Below are positions 42,573 through 51,357 of a DNA stretch of 64,000 nt, one piece after another. Source of the stretch: Poriferisodalis sp965208485 (lineage in GTDB: Bacteria; Actinomycetota; Acidimicrobiia; Acidimicrobiales; Poriferisodalaceae); contig NZ_OZ242344.1 in the NCBI RefSeq assembly GCF_965208485.1, forward strand, positions 248,001 through 312,000. Direction: 5' to 3'. The translations under genes and the position numbers were made by a program. Each line of letters opens with the position of its first letter. Position 1 is the first letter of the stretch. The notes under the pieces are model-generated. The model made no database searches and was not told where the DNA came from. It saw nothing but the letters and a program-made list of their open reading frames with translations.

Positions 42573-43952
42573 GTGGCCGGCGATCAGCGCGCCCAATTCG
42601 CCGGTGCGGACGCCGACGAGCTGCCGATTCTGCACGTCGACATGGATGCCTTCTATGTCGAAGTCGAGCGCAAACGGGACCCTTCCCTGGTCGGTCGGCC
42701 GGTGATCGTGGGCGGGTCAGGGCGTCGCGGCGTCGTGGCGTCTGCCAGCTATGAGGCACGAGCGGCGGGTGTGCATGCTGCAATGCCGACCGCCCGGGCT
42801 CGCCGGCTGTGCCCATCGGCAGTCGTGGTCACCTCGGACTTCTCCGGTTACGCAGAAGCCTCTGGGGCCATCGCCGAGGTGTTCGAGTCGGTCACGCCGC
42901 TCGTCGAGCCGATCGCGCTCGACGAGGCTTTCTTGGATGTCTCGGGCGCTCACCGCCTGTTCGGCACGTCACCGCAGATCGCGTGGCGCCTGCGCGGCGC
43001 CGTGCGCCAGGCCACCGGTCTGGACTGCTCCGTCGGCGCCGCGTCGAACAAGACCCTGGCCAAGCTCGCGTCGGTCGCCGCGAAGCCGATCGTGGGGTCC
43101 TCGGGACCTCAACCGGGACTGGGCGTTCGGGTGGTGGAGCTCGCGGAGCAACTCGACTTCCTCTGGGCTCACCGCGTGGAGGCCCTGTGGGGCGTGGGTC
43201 CGGTCACGCTCGAGCGGCTCAACGGCATCGGTGTCCTCACCGTCGGAGACTTGGCTGCGGTGCCTCTCGAGCGACTCGTCGCTGCCGTGGGCACTGCGCA
43301 TGGCTCCCATCTCGCCTTGCTGGCCCAAGGCATTGACGATCGTCCGGTGCGCCCCGGCGGCATCCCCCGTTCGGTCAGTCATGAGGAGACCTTCGAAACC
43401 GATCTTCGGGATCCCGATCGCATACGGGGAGAGACCGTGCGCCTCGCCGATGCAGTCGCCTCGCGTCTGCGGGCGAACGGTCTGGCGGGACGGACCGTCA
43501 CGGTCAAGGTCAAGTATCCGGACTTCTCACTGCGGACGCGAGCGCGCACACTCGCCGAACCGGTTCAGACACCCCGGATGCTGGTCCAGGCGGCGCATGC
43601 GCTGGTCGCCAAACTCGACCTCAGCCTCGGAGTTCGGCTGCTGGGCGTCGCCGTGTCGAACATATGCGAGACATCGGCATCGGAGGCAGGGGGCGGGGCG
43701 GGAGTTGCCGGAACTGCGGCGACAGAGCCGGAGGGCCAGATCCAGCTTGCTTTGGAGATCGGGATGCCGCCCGTCCCAGAGTCCGGTGCTGCCGCAGATG
43801 CCGGGCCCGGGCCGACCGGCGATGCCGAGTTGGATCGCAGGCTGGCCGATGCACTCGACGTCATACGCGGCCGTTTCGGTCGTGCAATCATCAGTCATGG
43901 CGCAGCAGGACTGCGTGACGGGGCGCCGGGCGAGCGTCGCTGGGGACGTTGA
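42573..43952 (+). CDS. dinB: DNA polymerase IV (Y-family translesion polymerase)
   Basis: 459 residues from GTG 42573. Palm motifs ILHVDMDAFYVEVE (D23, D25) and IALDEAFLDVSG provide the catalytic acids; RRGVVASASYEARAAGVHAAMPTARARRLCP is the fingers segment; SVGAASNKTLAKLASVAAKP and WGVGPVTLERLNGIGVLTVGDLA are the palm and thumb helix-hairpin-helix; the little finger follows (ARLRANGLAGRTVTVKVKYPDFSLRTRA). Copies damaged DNA with low fidelity. The C-terminal ~90 residues are Gly/Ala/Glu-rich and may hold a beta-clamp motif, perhaps QIQLALE. Confidence 0.95.
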   Translation: MAGDQRAQFAGADADELPILHVDMDAFYVEVERKRDPSLVGRPVIVGGSGRRGVVASASYEARAAGVHAAMPTARARRLCPSAVVVTSDFSGYAEASGAIAEVFESVTPLVEPIALDEAFLDVSGAHRLFGTSPQIAWRLRGAVRQATGLDCSVGAASNKTLAKLASVAAKPIVGSSGPQPGLGVRVVELAEQLDFLWAHRVEALWGVGPVTLERLNGIGVLTVGDLAAVPLERLVAAVGTAHGSHLALLAQGIDDRPVRPGGIPRSVSHEETFETDLRDPDRIRGETVRLADAVASRLRANGLAGRTVTVKVKYPDFSLRTRARTLAEPVQTPRMLVQAAHALVAKLDLSLGVRLLGVAVSNICETSASEAGGGAGVAGTAATEPEGQIQLALEIGMPPVPESGAAADAGPGPTGDAELDRRLADALDVIRGRFGRAIISHGAAGLRDGAPGERRWGR

Positions 43953-44077
43953 GAGACCAACCTGAACAGTTCTGGTAAGGCTGGGCCGCAATTTGCACGC
44001 AAGGGTGCGTGGAAGTGGTGCCGGGCGCAGTCCTACACTGGCAGCAACATCAGCAATCCAGCATGTGGAGTCCCTGC

Positions 44078-44455
44078 GTGCCGCTCTCGGAAGACGAACA
44101 ACGCATCCTGCTCGAGATCGAGAAGGACTTCTACGACAACGATCCCGAATTCGCGCGGGAGGTGTCGGAGACCACCCTGACTCGACACGCTCTGCGCAAT
44201 ATCCGGTGGGCGGTGCTGGGCGGCGTGCTGGGCTTGATCGGCATCGGCCTCGGTCTGCAGGTGCACTTTGCGTTGTCGTTTGCCGCTTTCCTGATCGTCT
44301 TTGCAAGCGCTGTCGTAATCGAGCGGAACGTCCGCAAGATGGGCAGGCTGGGTCTCGAAAAGGTCTCGGATTCGATCGCGAAGCGCACCCGGCCGCGCAA
44401 CGCGGACACGTTCGGTGATCGTATGCGACGCCGCTTTCGCAACGACCCGAGCTAG
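44078..44455 (+). CDS. DUF3040 membrane protein
   Basis: 125 residues from GTG 44078, giving the family start VPLSEDEQRILLEIEKDFYDNDPEFA; an upstream ATG at 44009 would add 23 unrelated residues. Two hydrophobic helices follow (WAVLGGVLGLIGIGLGLQV and FALSFAAFLIVFASAVVI), then a basic tail. DUF3040 proteins are an actinobacterial family, commonly encoded next to dinB or the mra/fts cell-wall cluster; here dinB is directly upstream. Role unknown; a link to envelope biology is inferred. Confidence 0.88.
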   Translation: MPLSEDEQRILLEIEKDFYDNDPEFAREVSETTLTRHALRNIRWAVLGGVLGLIGIGLGLQVHFALSFAAFLIVFASAVVIERNVRKMGRLGLEKVSDSIAKRTRPRNADTFGDRMRRRFRNDPS

Positions 44456-44498
44456 CACTCTCGCGAGCAGTTCTGAGCGGAGCTGACAGAGCGGGCGA

Positions 44499-46775
44499 TC
44501 ACTGGTGCCGTACCAGCAAGCCGTTGCGATTCTCGCGATCCCTGCGCCGCGACCGAGGTCCGGCGACGAGCGCCGTCGGTCGGCAAGCGGTGCTGATCCG
44601 GTCCCACCGGCTGCGTGCTGCCCGAATGCGGGTCTCCAGATGCTGAGCGTTCAAGCGCGCCCCCACCACCGTCTGGGGCGAGGGCGGATCTGCGCCGTAG
44701 CTGGCCTCTTGGGCAGCAACGGCAAGCGTCTGCATCTCGCCTGTTTCGATACGCAGCCGGCGGCGAACTCGGTCGGCGAACTCGACGTGCGTCTCGGTGG
44801 GACGACGGTCGATGCCGAGGTCGAACAGTGTCTCAGCCACATCGTCCCAAGCTGCGGTGACCGCGGCACGCGCATCGCGATGTGCGCGGCGATGATGCAG
44901 CGCCCGCCGGATCCGCACTGCTGACGGAATCGCGATGAGCCACAGCACACCAACTGCGAGGACCGCGTAGAAGGGCACGACGAGCCACTCCGACCAGCCC
45001 CCCGTGTCCTGACTGGCTCCTTCGACGCCGAGGATGTCCACGAAGCCTTCGAGATCGTCCGAGATCCCTTCCAGATCTTCGATCCCCAGTTGACCGATGA
45101 ATCCGGAACCGGCCTCGTCCGTTGCATCCGGGTCGCCTGGCACGACTTGCTGCGGCGGCACCCCCGTGTAGATGGCAGCACCGGGGGCGCCGCGCCCCGG
45201 CGTCGGCTCGAAATACACCCAGCGACCGCCGATCCACACCTCCGGCCATGCGTGGTAGTGGGAACCCGTGACGACATAGGCACCATCGACCAGTTCGCCG
45301 GGCGTGAAACCGACGGCCACCCGGGAGGGCAATCCGATGGCGCGGGCCATCGTGGCGTAGGTCCCGGCGAACTGCTCGCAATAGCCACGACGGTCTTCGA
45401 AGAGGAATTGTTCCATGCGGTCGGTGTCGTGACCGCTCGGAACTCGCAGCGAGTAGGCGAAGTTCTCGAGAAAGAAGTTCTGCAGCACCAGCGCTTTGGC
45501 GTAGGGGCCGGACGCGTCGGCAGTGATGTCGGCGGCGAGGTCGGCAACTCGAGGGTTGAATCCGTCGGGCAAAGGCAGGTACTTTGCTGCGACTTCGGGC
45601 GGCACGTCGCCGTCGGCGGCCACTAGGCCAGCGAGCGAGGGAATGTCGGTTGCCGAGCGCACGGTGTAGGCGAATCCGGGTTCGAGCTCGGTGGTGTGGG
45701 TCGTGACGAGCGTGCCGGTCTCTGCGTCATAGAGCGCATCGGGGCCGTCGTAGGCAACGGGTTCGAATGCGGCGGGCAGCCAGATGCTGTCGAGCGCGCC
45801 GATGGTGAATTCCTGGGTGAACATGTCCCCGCTGACCGGCCCGTCGAGCACCTGAGCCGTGTTGGAATAGAGCTGCTCAGAACCCCAGAACTCGCCGTCG
45901 AACCGGCTCAGCCCGGACACCCGCCAGTACGCGGGCACATCAGCTTCCACTCGGAACAATTCGGCGCCTGAGGTGCTCACCAAGCGGCCATGCGCATTGA
46001 CGAGCGGGCTGATTGTCACGCGCGACGCCGGAGCTGTGCCGTCGAGGTCTTTCCACGACACGATCGCCGGGGCGTCGCTGCCGGGCAGCAGCGGGACGAG
46101 CAACGCTGCGACGACGGCTGCAACGGCACCGAATCTGAGGGCGGTGCGCATGGGCACGGTCGAGCGTCGGCGTTCCGATGCCCCGAGCGGCACGCGGTCC
46201 GTCGTGTGGTGGATGCCATGCGCTGCAACGAAGACGACGGCGCACAGCACCATGGCGGCGGCGCTGCGGATGCGCCAGTCGTCTGTGCCGAGGGCGCCGA
46301 CGAAGGCGAGCATGCCGAAACTGGGAACCAGCGCTTCGGAGGTGAGCCGCGCCCGCAGCGCGACAGCATCCGCACAGAACGCCGCCAGCCAGACGACGGC
46401 GCCACCGACCAGCAGGAACCCTGCGGCGGCCGGTGTCGGCGCCTCCACGATGCCGAATGCGCTCCATGCCGCTTCGATGTCGGCTGCCGCCTGCCGCAGG
46501 GTCTCCGCACTCGGAAGCAGTCGCAGCCACAGCGTGTCGGAGTACAGCGCCAAGCCTTGGACGATGACAAGCACCACCGTCGACACTGTCATTGCCAGCG
46601 CGAACGGCCAGCGCTGCCGCCTGGTCATCGCAGCAGTGGCGTGGCCGCCGACGGCCGCGATGAGCCACAGCGGCGCGTAGTCCCAGGAGTCGAACAGCCG
46701 ACGCGCCGCCAGCACCGACACCAGCGTCAGCGCCCACAGCGAGATCTCCACCTGCCACAGGGTTCGTCGTGTCAT
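44499..46775 (-). CDS. TgpA-like membrane transglutaminase-domain protein
   Basis: 758 residues from ATG 46775, which overlaps the DUF58 stop by 4 bp; an in-frame codon at 46811 is less likely. An N-terminal block of several membrane helices (LTLVSVLAARRLF, FALAMTVSTVVLVIVQGLAL, GAVVWLAAFCADAVAL, LRFGAVAAVVAALLVPLLPG) precedes an external region with the transglutaminase core RRGYCEQFAGTYATMARAIGLPSRVAVGF (Cys), GSHYHAWPEVWIGGRWVYFEPTPG (His and Asp), then another helix and a cytoplasmic DUF4129-like tail. Works with the MoxR ATPase and DUF58 protein; peptidase or transglutaminase activity outside the membrane is expected. Confidence 0.92.
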   Translation of the reverse strand: MTRRTLWQVEISLWALTLVSVLAARRLFDSWDYAPLWLIAAVGGHATAAMTRRQRWPFALAMTVSTVVLVIVQGLALYSDTLWLRLLPSAETLRQAAADIEAAWSAFGIVEAPTPAAAGFLLVGGAVVWLAAFCADAVALRARLTSEALVPSFGMLAFVGALGTDDWRIRSAAAMVLCAVVFVAAHGIHHTTDRVPLGASERRRSTVPMRTALRFGAVAAVVAALLVPLLPGSDAPAIVSWKDLDGTAPASRVTISPLVNAHGRLVSTSGAELFRVEADVPAYWRVSGLSRFDGEFWGSEQLYSNTAQVLDGPVSGDMFTQEFTIGALDSIWLPAAFEPVAYDGPDALYDAETGTLVTTHTTELEPGFAYTVRSATDIPSLAGLVAADGDVPPEVAAKYLPLPDGFNPRVADLAADITADASGPYAKALVLQNFFLENFAYSLRVPSGHDTDRMEQFLFEDRRGYCEQFAGTYATMARAIGLPSRVAVGFTPGELVDGAYVVTGSHYHAWPEVWIGGRWVYFEPTPGRGAPGAAIYTGVPPQQVVPGDPDATDEAGSGFIGQLGIEDLEGISDDLEGFVDILGVEGASQDTGGWSEWLVVPFYAVLAVGVLWLIAIPSAVRIRRALHHRRAHRDARAAVTAAWDDVAETLFDLGIDRRPTETHVEFADRVRRRLRIETGEMQTLAVAAQEASYGADPPSPQTVVGARLNAQHLETRIRAARSRWDRISTACRPTALVAGPRSRRRDRENRNGLLVRHQ

Positions 46776-47938
46776 GTCGGCATCGTCTCTGCCTGCGCGG
46801 CGGCCCAGCATGCCTCGAGATCGGCCGAGCTCGTGATATCGACCCAGCGCCTTCCGCCTGTTGGGAGCCTGGCGTCGGGCGCACGGACGCGGATGACGGT
46901 CAGGGCGGAACTGCGGGAGGTGGCCGCAGCGATCGACTCGGCGTCCCGTGTCGCTTCGAGGGAGGCGCCGCCGAGCACCACGACGAGGGCCCCGGTGGAC
47001 GCAGAAGTGGCCGCGGCCAGCGTCCCTCGCAGCGTGCCCGTTCCTGAAGTGGAGACCTCCGCCAAGTGGTCGAACATCTGCGCCAAGCCTTCACCCGAGG
47101 TCACAAACCCGGTGTCGGCCCCGGCCACGGTGAGCAGCCGCAGGGGATCGTGGCGTGATGCACAGGCCAGCACCACGCTGGCAGCAGCGGACACTGCGAG
47201 TTCGAATCGCTCGGGGTCCAGGGTTGCGCTGCGCGTGTCGAGCAGCACCGTGACCCGGCTGCGCCGGGGAACCTCGTCCTCACGCACCATTGGCCGTCCC
47301 AGCCGCGCTGTGGACGGCCAATGAACCCGGCGGACGTCATCGCCGGCTGTGTAGTCGCGCAGTGCGTAGAAATCCTCGCCGATGCGTTGAAGGGTGTGCA
47401 CATCGGCGGCCACGCCGAGGGGCTCGGGTCCTCGAGCCAGACGCGGCGGCACCAACGTCTGCGTGGCCGGGTACACCACCAGTGTTGTCTGGGGTCCTGT
47501 GCCGATCGACAGCTGGGCCAGCCCCAGCGGGTCTACGACGGCGATGTCAGCCGGCCCGATCTCGAGGCGCCCGCGGCGTTCGGTCGGCAGCAGGTACGTC
47601 GCCTGGACTCGCTCGGCCGCCAGCAGCGGCCCGACGCGCAAGCGGGCGCCGAGTGTTCCTGTCACCGGGTCGCTCAACAGCAGCACTGGCGCTGGGCCTC
47701 CGAGATTGGTGACGGTCAGTGCGACCCGGGCGGCTCCGCCCGCATGAACGCGCGCGGGCTGGGTGGACCGCTGGATTCGCAGACGGACCCGGCGGGTCCG
47801 GGTCCAGACGACGGCGGTGCCGATCAGCACCAGCCCGGCAACCGCCAGCACGATGAACTCGCTGATGCCGAAGAAGCGTCCGGCGCCGGCAGCGATGGCC
47901 GAGCCAATGCCGACGATCCAGCCCTGCCTCGTCAGCAT
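46772..47938 (-). CDS. DUF58 domain protein of the MoxR cluster
   Basis: 388 residues. Two short membrane helices near the N-terminus (IGSAIAAGAGRFFGI and FIVLAVAGLVLIGTAVVW), then a beta-rich region and the DUF58 signature IGEDFYALRDYTAGDDVRRVHWPSTARLGRPMVREDEVPRRSRVTVLLDTR, which leads into a von Willebrand A-like fold with a metal-binding-type DTRSA turn. Members act with MoxR ATPases, possibly in maturation or assembly of surface proteins. It is the middle gene, translationally coupled to the TgpA-like gene. Confidence 0.92.
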   Translation of the reverse strand: MLTRQGWIVGIGSAIAAGAGRFFGISEFIVLAVAGLVLIGTAVVWTRTRRVRLRIQRSTQPARVHAGGAARVALTVTNLGGPAPVLLLSDPVTGTLGARLRVGPLLAAERVQATYLLPTERRGRLEIGPADIAVVDPLGLAQLSIGTGPQTTLVVYPATQTLVPPRLARGPEPLGVAADVHTLQRIGEDFYALRDYTAGDDVRRVHWPSTARLGRPMVREDEVPRRSRVTVLLDTRSATLDPERFELAVSAAASVVLACASRHDPLRLLTVAGADTGFVTSGEGLAQMFDHLAEVSTSGTGTLRGTLAAATSASTGALVVVLGGASLEATRDAESIAAATSRSSALTVIRVRAPDARLPTGGRRWVDITSSADLEACWAAAQAETMPT

Positions 47939-47965
47939 GCGAGCCGAGCGTTCATGGCAGCGGGC

Positions 47966-48952
47966 TCAGCCGGCGCTGGTCGGAACGGTGACAGCCTCGA
48001 ACACTTCACGCAGTGCAGATTGAGGTGTCAGGCCTCGGAGCTGCGCGTCGGGACTCAACCGGATGCGGTGACCGAGCACCGGTTCAGCCACAGCCTTCAC
48101 GTCATCAGGCACGACGTAGTTCCTGCCGGCGGCGAGCGCGCGGGCTTGTGCCACCCGCTGAAGATCCAAGGTGGCGCGCGGGCTGATGCCGAGGGTGATG
48201 GTGCCACGCCGCCTGGATGCTTCGGCCACCGCCACGATGTACCGACGCAGGACCGGGGCGACGTGAACCTCGGTGACGGTGCGGGTCATGGCCTTGACTT
48301 CGTCGGCAGTCGCGACGGGTCCGACGTTGATCTCGGTGGTGCCGTCATGCAGGTCGAGGACCTCGACAGCGGAATCGGCGTTCGGGTAACCGATGCCGAT
48401 GCGCATCAGGAAGCGATCGAGCTGCGATTCGGGCAGCGGGTAGGTGCCCTCGTGCTCGATCGGATTCTGGGTGGCGATCACCATGAACGGCTGGCTGAGG
48501 GGGCGGGTGGTGCGGTCGGTGGTGACCTGCCGTTCTTGCATTGCCTCCAGCAGGGCTGCTTGTGTCTTGGGCGACGCTCTGTTGATCTCGTCGACGAGCA
48601 CGATGTTCGAGAACAGGGCGCCGGGCCGGAACTCGAAGACGCGCTCACGCTCGTCCCAGACGTTCACGCCAATCACGTCAGAAGGCAGCACATCCGGCGT
48701 GAACTGGATGCGGCCGAAAGGCACGTCAACCGAAGCCGCCAGCGACTTCGCGAGGCTCGTCTTGCCGACTCCGGGAACGTCTTCGATCAGCAGGTGCCCG
48801 TCGCAGAGCAGGCACAGCAGCGCCAGCCCGATCGCGTCGGGCTTGCCCCGGATGACGCGTTCCACGTTGTCCGTGATTTGCTCGAACATCTGCCGGAAAG
48901 TCTCGGCGGCGGCCTGCACTTGTTGCGGCGTGTGGTTGCGCATTGCATTCAA
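47966..48952 (-). CDS. MoxR-type AAA+ ATPase
   Basis: 328 residues. Walker A DVPGVGKTSLAKS (59-69), Walker B SNIVLVDEINRASP, sensor 1 FMVIATQNPIEHEGTYPLPESQLDRFLMRIGIGYP, and the C-terminal lid with ISPRATLDLQRVAQARALAAGRNYVVPDDVKAVA. MoxR ATPases are chaperone-like and remodel or activate partner proteins; here the partners are the DUF58 and TgpA-like proteins downstream in the same operon (27 bp gap). Starts at ATG 48952 and faces away from the transposase remnant at 49087. Confidence 0.95.
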   Translation of the reverse strand: MNAMRNHTPQQVQAAAETFRQMFEQITDNVERVIRGKPDAIGLALLCLLCDGHLLIEDVPGVGKTSLAKSLAASVDVPFGRIQFTPDVLPSDVIGVNVWDERERVFEFRPGALFSNIVLVDEINRASPKTQAALLEAMQERQVTTDRTTRPLSQPFMVIATQNPIEHEGTYPLPESQLDRFLMRIGIGYPNADSAVEVLDLHDGTTEINVGPVATADEVKAMTRTVTEVHVAPVLRRYIVAVAEASRRRGTITLGISPRATLDLQRVAQARALAAGRNYVVPDDVKAVAEPVLGHRIRLSPDAQLRGLTPQSALREVFEAVTVPTSAG

Positions 48953-49018
48953 CTCTCGTGGTTCCGGCGGATCTGAGGCTACTCATAGGTCTCGCGAGAG
49001 TCGCCGCCGCAGACGGCG

Positions 49019-49072
49019 GGCTCCAGAGGCTGAGCCTCGGGTCCGAGCGGCCCGTGAGCCCGTATCAAAGAT
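49019..49072 (+). repeat. Dispersed intergenic repeat, partial copy C
   Basis: Contains GAGGCTGAGCC, then GGTCCGAGCGGCCCGTGAG and CCGTATC, closely matching the first half of copy B (52662) but lacking the AGGCGAAGCCGTG block and diverging after about 50 bp, where transposase-like sequence begins. Confidence 0.55.
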
Positions 49073-49086
49073 GCGGAGTGGGCCCG

Positions 49087-49251
49087 ATCGGCTGCACCGA
49101 CGACGGCGAGGCCCAAGTCGCCGAAACGACGCTCACCAGCGCACGGCGGCCCAACCGCAAACCGGCGCGCACGGTGCGGCTGGTGGTGCGCCGCGCACGC
49201 CTGGTCGGCCCCCAAGCCGACCTGTTCCCCAACTGGCGTCACATCGAGATG
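49087..49251 (+). pseudogene. IS1380-family transposase internal fragment
   Basis: Reading frame gives IGCTDDGEAQVAETTLTS, then ARTVRLVVRRARLVGPQADLFPNWRHIEM, which follows the middle of IS1380-type transposases (pattern 'geAeVAe...lRLvVRRtRLvGpQaeLwPdWRHhaf'). Neither end of the transposase is present. The same frame stays open to 49401 (HLGGEEATRRLRALLERQ and ending CTSELFTGQR), but that part does not look like the transposase and I cannot place it. No terminal repeats were found. Confidence 0.55.
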
Positions 49252-49499
49252 GCCCGCTCCTCGTCCAAGATGCACGCCGCCGCGAAGCATCTGGGCGGGG
49301 AGGAAGCGACGCGACGCCTGCGCGCACTGCTTGAGCGTCAGCACCCCTCCGGCCGGCTGGAAATCCCCTGCACCTCCGAACTGTTCACCGGTCAACGCTG
49401 AGCTCGTCGGCTTCTCGTTCATTGGCGAGCTTGCGTTCCTCGACGGACGCGGTCAGCTTGGCGACGCACGCATCGAGTCGGCGGTCGTCGTCGAGTAGC

Positions 49500-49805
49500 G
49501 TCGTCGGCGCCGTGGAGTACGGATCGCCAAGGCTTGATCCGATCTGGATCGACCTCGTCGACGCATCGACCGTGATCATGGCCACCGGCCGCACGTCGTT
49601 GAAGACCCAGAACATCCTGCGCGGCCCTCGAGTCGCCATCTCGATCGTGGATATGGACAATCCGTACGAGGAAGCTCAGCTCCGAGGCGTCTGCGAGGTC
49701 CAGCCCGACCTGGACAGGCGGATGGCGGACGGAGACATGCCCGATGAGGAATGGGTGTTGATCGCTGACCTGCGAGATCAGATCGTCATCGAAGGCTTCA
49801 TCTGA
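49500..49805 (+). pseudogene. Truncated PPOX-class flavin/F420-dependent enzyme
   Basis: GSPRLDPIWIDLVDASTVIMATGR then LKTQNILRGPRVAISIVDMDNPYEEAQLRGVCEV matches the core of pyridoxamine 5'-phosphate oxidase-like split-barrel proteins (GSPqvsPvWvd..., K..Nl.rdPRVaLsivDpdNPY...vrG.v). The expected first strand and helix are not in this frame; the 5' part reads Ser-rich, unrelated text, suggesting a frameshift or deletion. A natural stop closes it at 49805. Most likely a non-functional remnant, though a short start inside the frame cannot be ruled out. Confidence 0.5.
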
Positions 49806-49920
49806 GCCGCCCACAGCCGCTGCCTCATGCGCCGTTCGCCGAACCCCTCACAAACCCCGAGCAAGCCAAGCTGACAGCCCGAGGACCCGCGGTGTGCTGC
49901 TGTGGACCGTGGGTTCAGCC

Positions 49921-50601
49921 TCAGGCTGCCTCGATGGCAGCGAGATGCGCGGAGTCGTTGAATCGCCGGACCTGCCACAGGCGCCTGCCCTCAACAGCAA
50001 GCAGCTCCAATTCTGTGATGGACGTCACTGTCGTGACGACGCCAACACCGCGATGGCTGGGCGGGATGCCGAACGCCATGGCCATCGCGGCAGAGACCGT
50101 GCCGCCGTGGCATCCCACGAAGACGGTCTTGCCCGTGTGGCTGGCAGCGATGTCGTTGAGTGCCTGTGCAACTCGATGGCGGAAACCGGCGCGGCTCTCG
50201 CCGCCCTCCACCACAGGCGTGTACGGCTGGTCCATCGGCTGGACGAATCCGAAGCGCTCGCGCGCTGTCTCCCACGTCATGCCATCGGCGGGTCCGAGGC
50301 GCATCTCCTCGAGGTCGTCGTGGAGATGAACGTCAAGGTTCCCCTGCTCGGGGCCGCTCCCCAGTGCCGACAGGACGATGTCGGTGGTCTCGCGGGCGCG
50401 GGGCAGCGGCGACGAGCAGACGACATGCACCTCGGGTTCACAGCCCGAAGCGAATCTGTCGCGCAGTGCTGCGGCCTGAGCACGACCCCGGTCGGTGAGG
50501 CCCCGGCATCCCTGGGGTCCGCCGACGATTCCCTCGGCCATCGCAACGGATTCGCCATGCCGGATGATCAGCAGGCGCGAGAGGAGTTGCCCGTCAGCCA
50601 T
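49921..50601 (-). CDS. Histidine phosphatase (phosphoglycerate mutase-like)
   Basis: 226 residues from ATG 50601; an earlier codon at 50634 is less likely. LLIIRHGESVAMAEGIVGG carries the catalytic His, VVCSSPLPRARETTDIVLSAL the conserved Arg, LEEMRLGPADGMTWETARERF the acidic loop region, and VFVGCHGGTVSAAMAMAFGI the second His. Substrate unknown. It is followed by no gene on its strand; upstream lies an uncharacterised 122-residue gene on the same strand. Confidence 0.88.
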   Translation of the reverse strand: MADGQLLSRLLIIRHGESVAMAEGIVGGPQGCRGLTDRGRAQAAALRDRFASGCEPEVHVVCSSPLPRARETTDIVLSALGSGPEQGNLDVHLHDDLEEMRLGPADGMTWETARERFGFVQPMDQPYTPVVEGGESRAGFRHRVAQALNDIAASHTGKTVFVGCHGGTVSAAMAMAFGIPPSHRGVGVVTTVTSITELELLAVEGRRLWQVRRFNDSAHLAAIEAA

Positions 50602-50643
50602 ATCGCCTGCATCGCCTGCTGCCGACATCCACACCGCAAGACT

Positions 50644-51012
50644 CTACGAACGCGTGGCGCCTGCCGGTCGGTGCAGCGCTGGCGGCGCCGGTCGGAGCGG
50701 TGCCGGCGGGATCGGCCGGTCAGCGACCGCGCAGACCGCCGCGAGCTTCAGCGACGTCGGGTCGAACACTGGCACTGCACCGCTTCGTGCCTCCCTGGCA
50801 ACGCAGAGCCCGGGAATCTCTTCGGCCGCTGCGACGGCAGCGGCCACCGCATCAACGAGACGCTCCGCTCCGCGCGAGAACACGAGTGCTTGGACGCCGT
50901 CGTGAGCCGCGGCGGCCGGATGGGAGTAGCCGGCGCATTCGAGCCGCTCGACCGTCGTCGCCACGGTCAAGTCGGCGCCGTCGGCAAACAAACAGAATTC
51001 ATGCGTGGTCAT
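50644..51012 (-). CDS. Hypothetical protein
   Basis: 122 residues from ATG 51012, 42 bp upstream of the phosphatase gene and on the same strand. The opening TTHEFCLFADGADLTVATTVERLECAGYSHPAAAAHDGVQAL looks like a compact alpha/beta protein; a helix LVDAVAAAVAAAEEIPGLCV follows and the tail is Pro/Ala-rich. Codon usage is like its neighbours. No family recognised. The upstream gap (51013-51357) is AT-rich and probably carries its promoter. Confidence 0.55.
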   Translation of the reverse strand: MTTHEFCLFADGADLTVATTVERLECAGYSHPAAAAHDGVQALVFSRGAERLVDAVAAAVAAAEEIPGLCVAREARSGAVPVFDPTSLKLAAVCAVADRPIPPAPLRPAPPALHRPAGATRS

Positions 51013-51357
51013 CACAGGCGCTTCACCTCTTACTGCATCGCTGGATGCCGGAGGCCTTGGTCGCATGCCCAAGCCTCCGACGGGTCTGCGGCACTCTAGT
51101 AGTGGTTGCTCGCTTGCTGTCAAGAGCTTTATTCTCAATCTATTTTCATAGTTCCTATGTAATTTAGGGTCATGCCTAGCGATCAGGCCCAGTGCCGCTG
51201 CAAGCCTGAGAATGCCCCAGCCGGCATACCGTCGTCTGCGGAATGACCCGGCGTGCCGAGCCGACGCATCCGGCCGGAGCCTGCGCCGTAACCTGCGGCC
51301 CGATGACATGCGACAGGGGCATGTGAGCGCCGACAGCAAGCAAGACAGGGGCAAGCG
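51013..51357. other. Intergenic region with an AT-rich block
   Basis: No gene seen. Bases 51127-51178 are much richer in A/T than the window (TTTATTCTCAATCTATTTTC and TATGTAATTTAG), which fits promoters for the divergent genes on either side or a short acquired segment. CTCTAGTAGTGG at 51095-51106 vaguely resembles an end of the CTAGTG element but has no partner. Confidence 0.4.
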
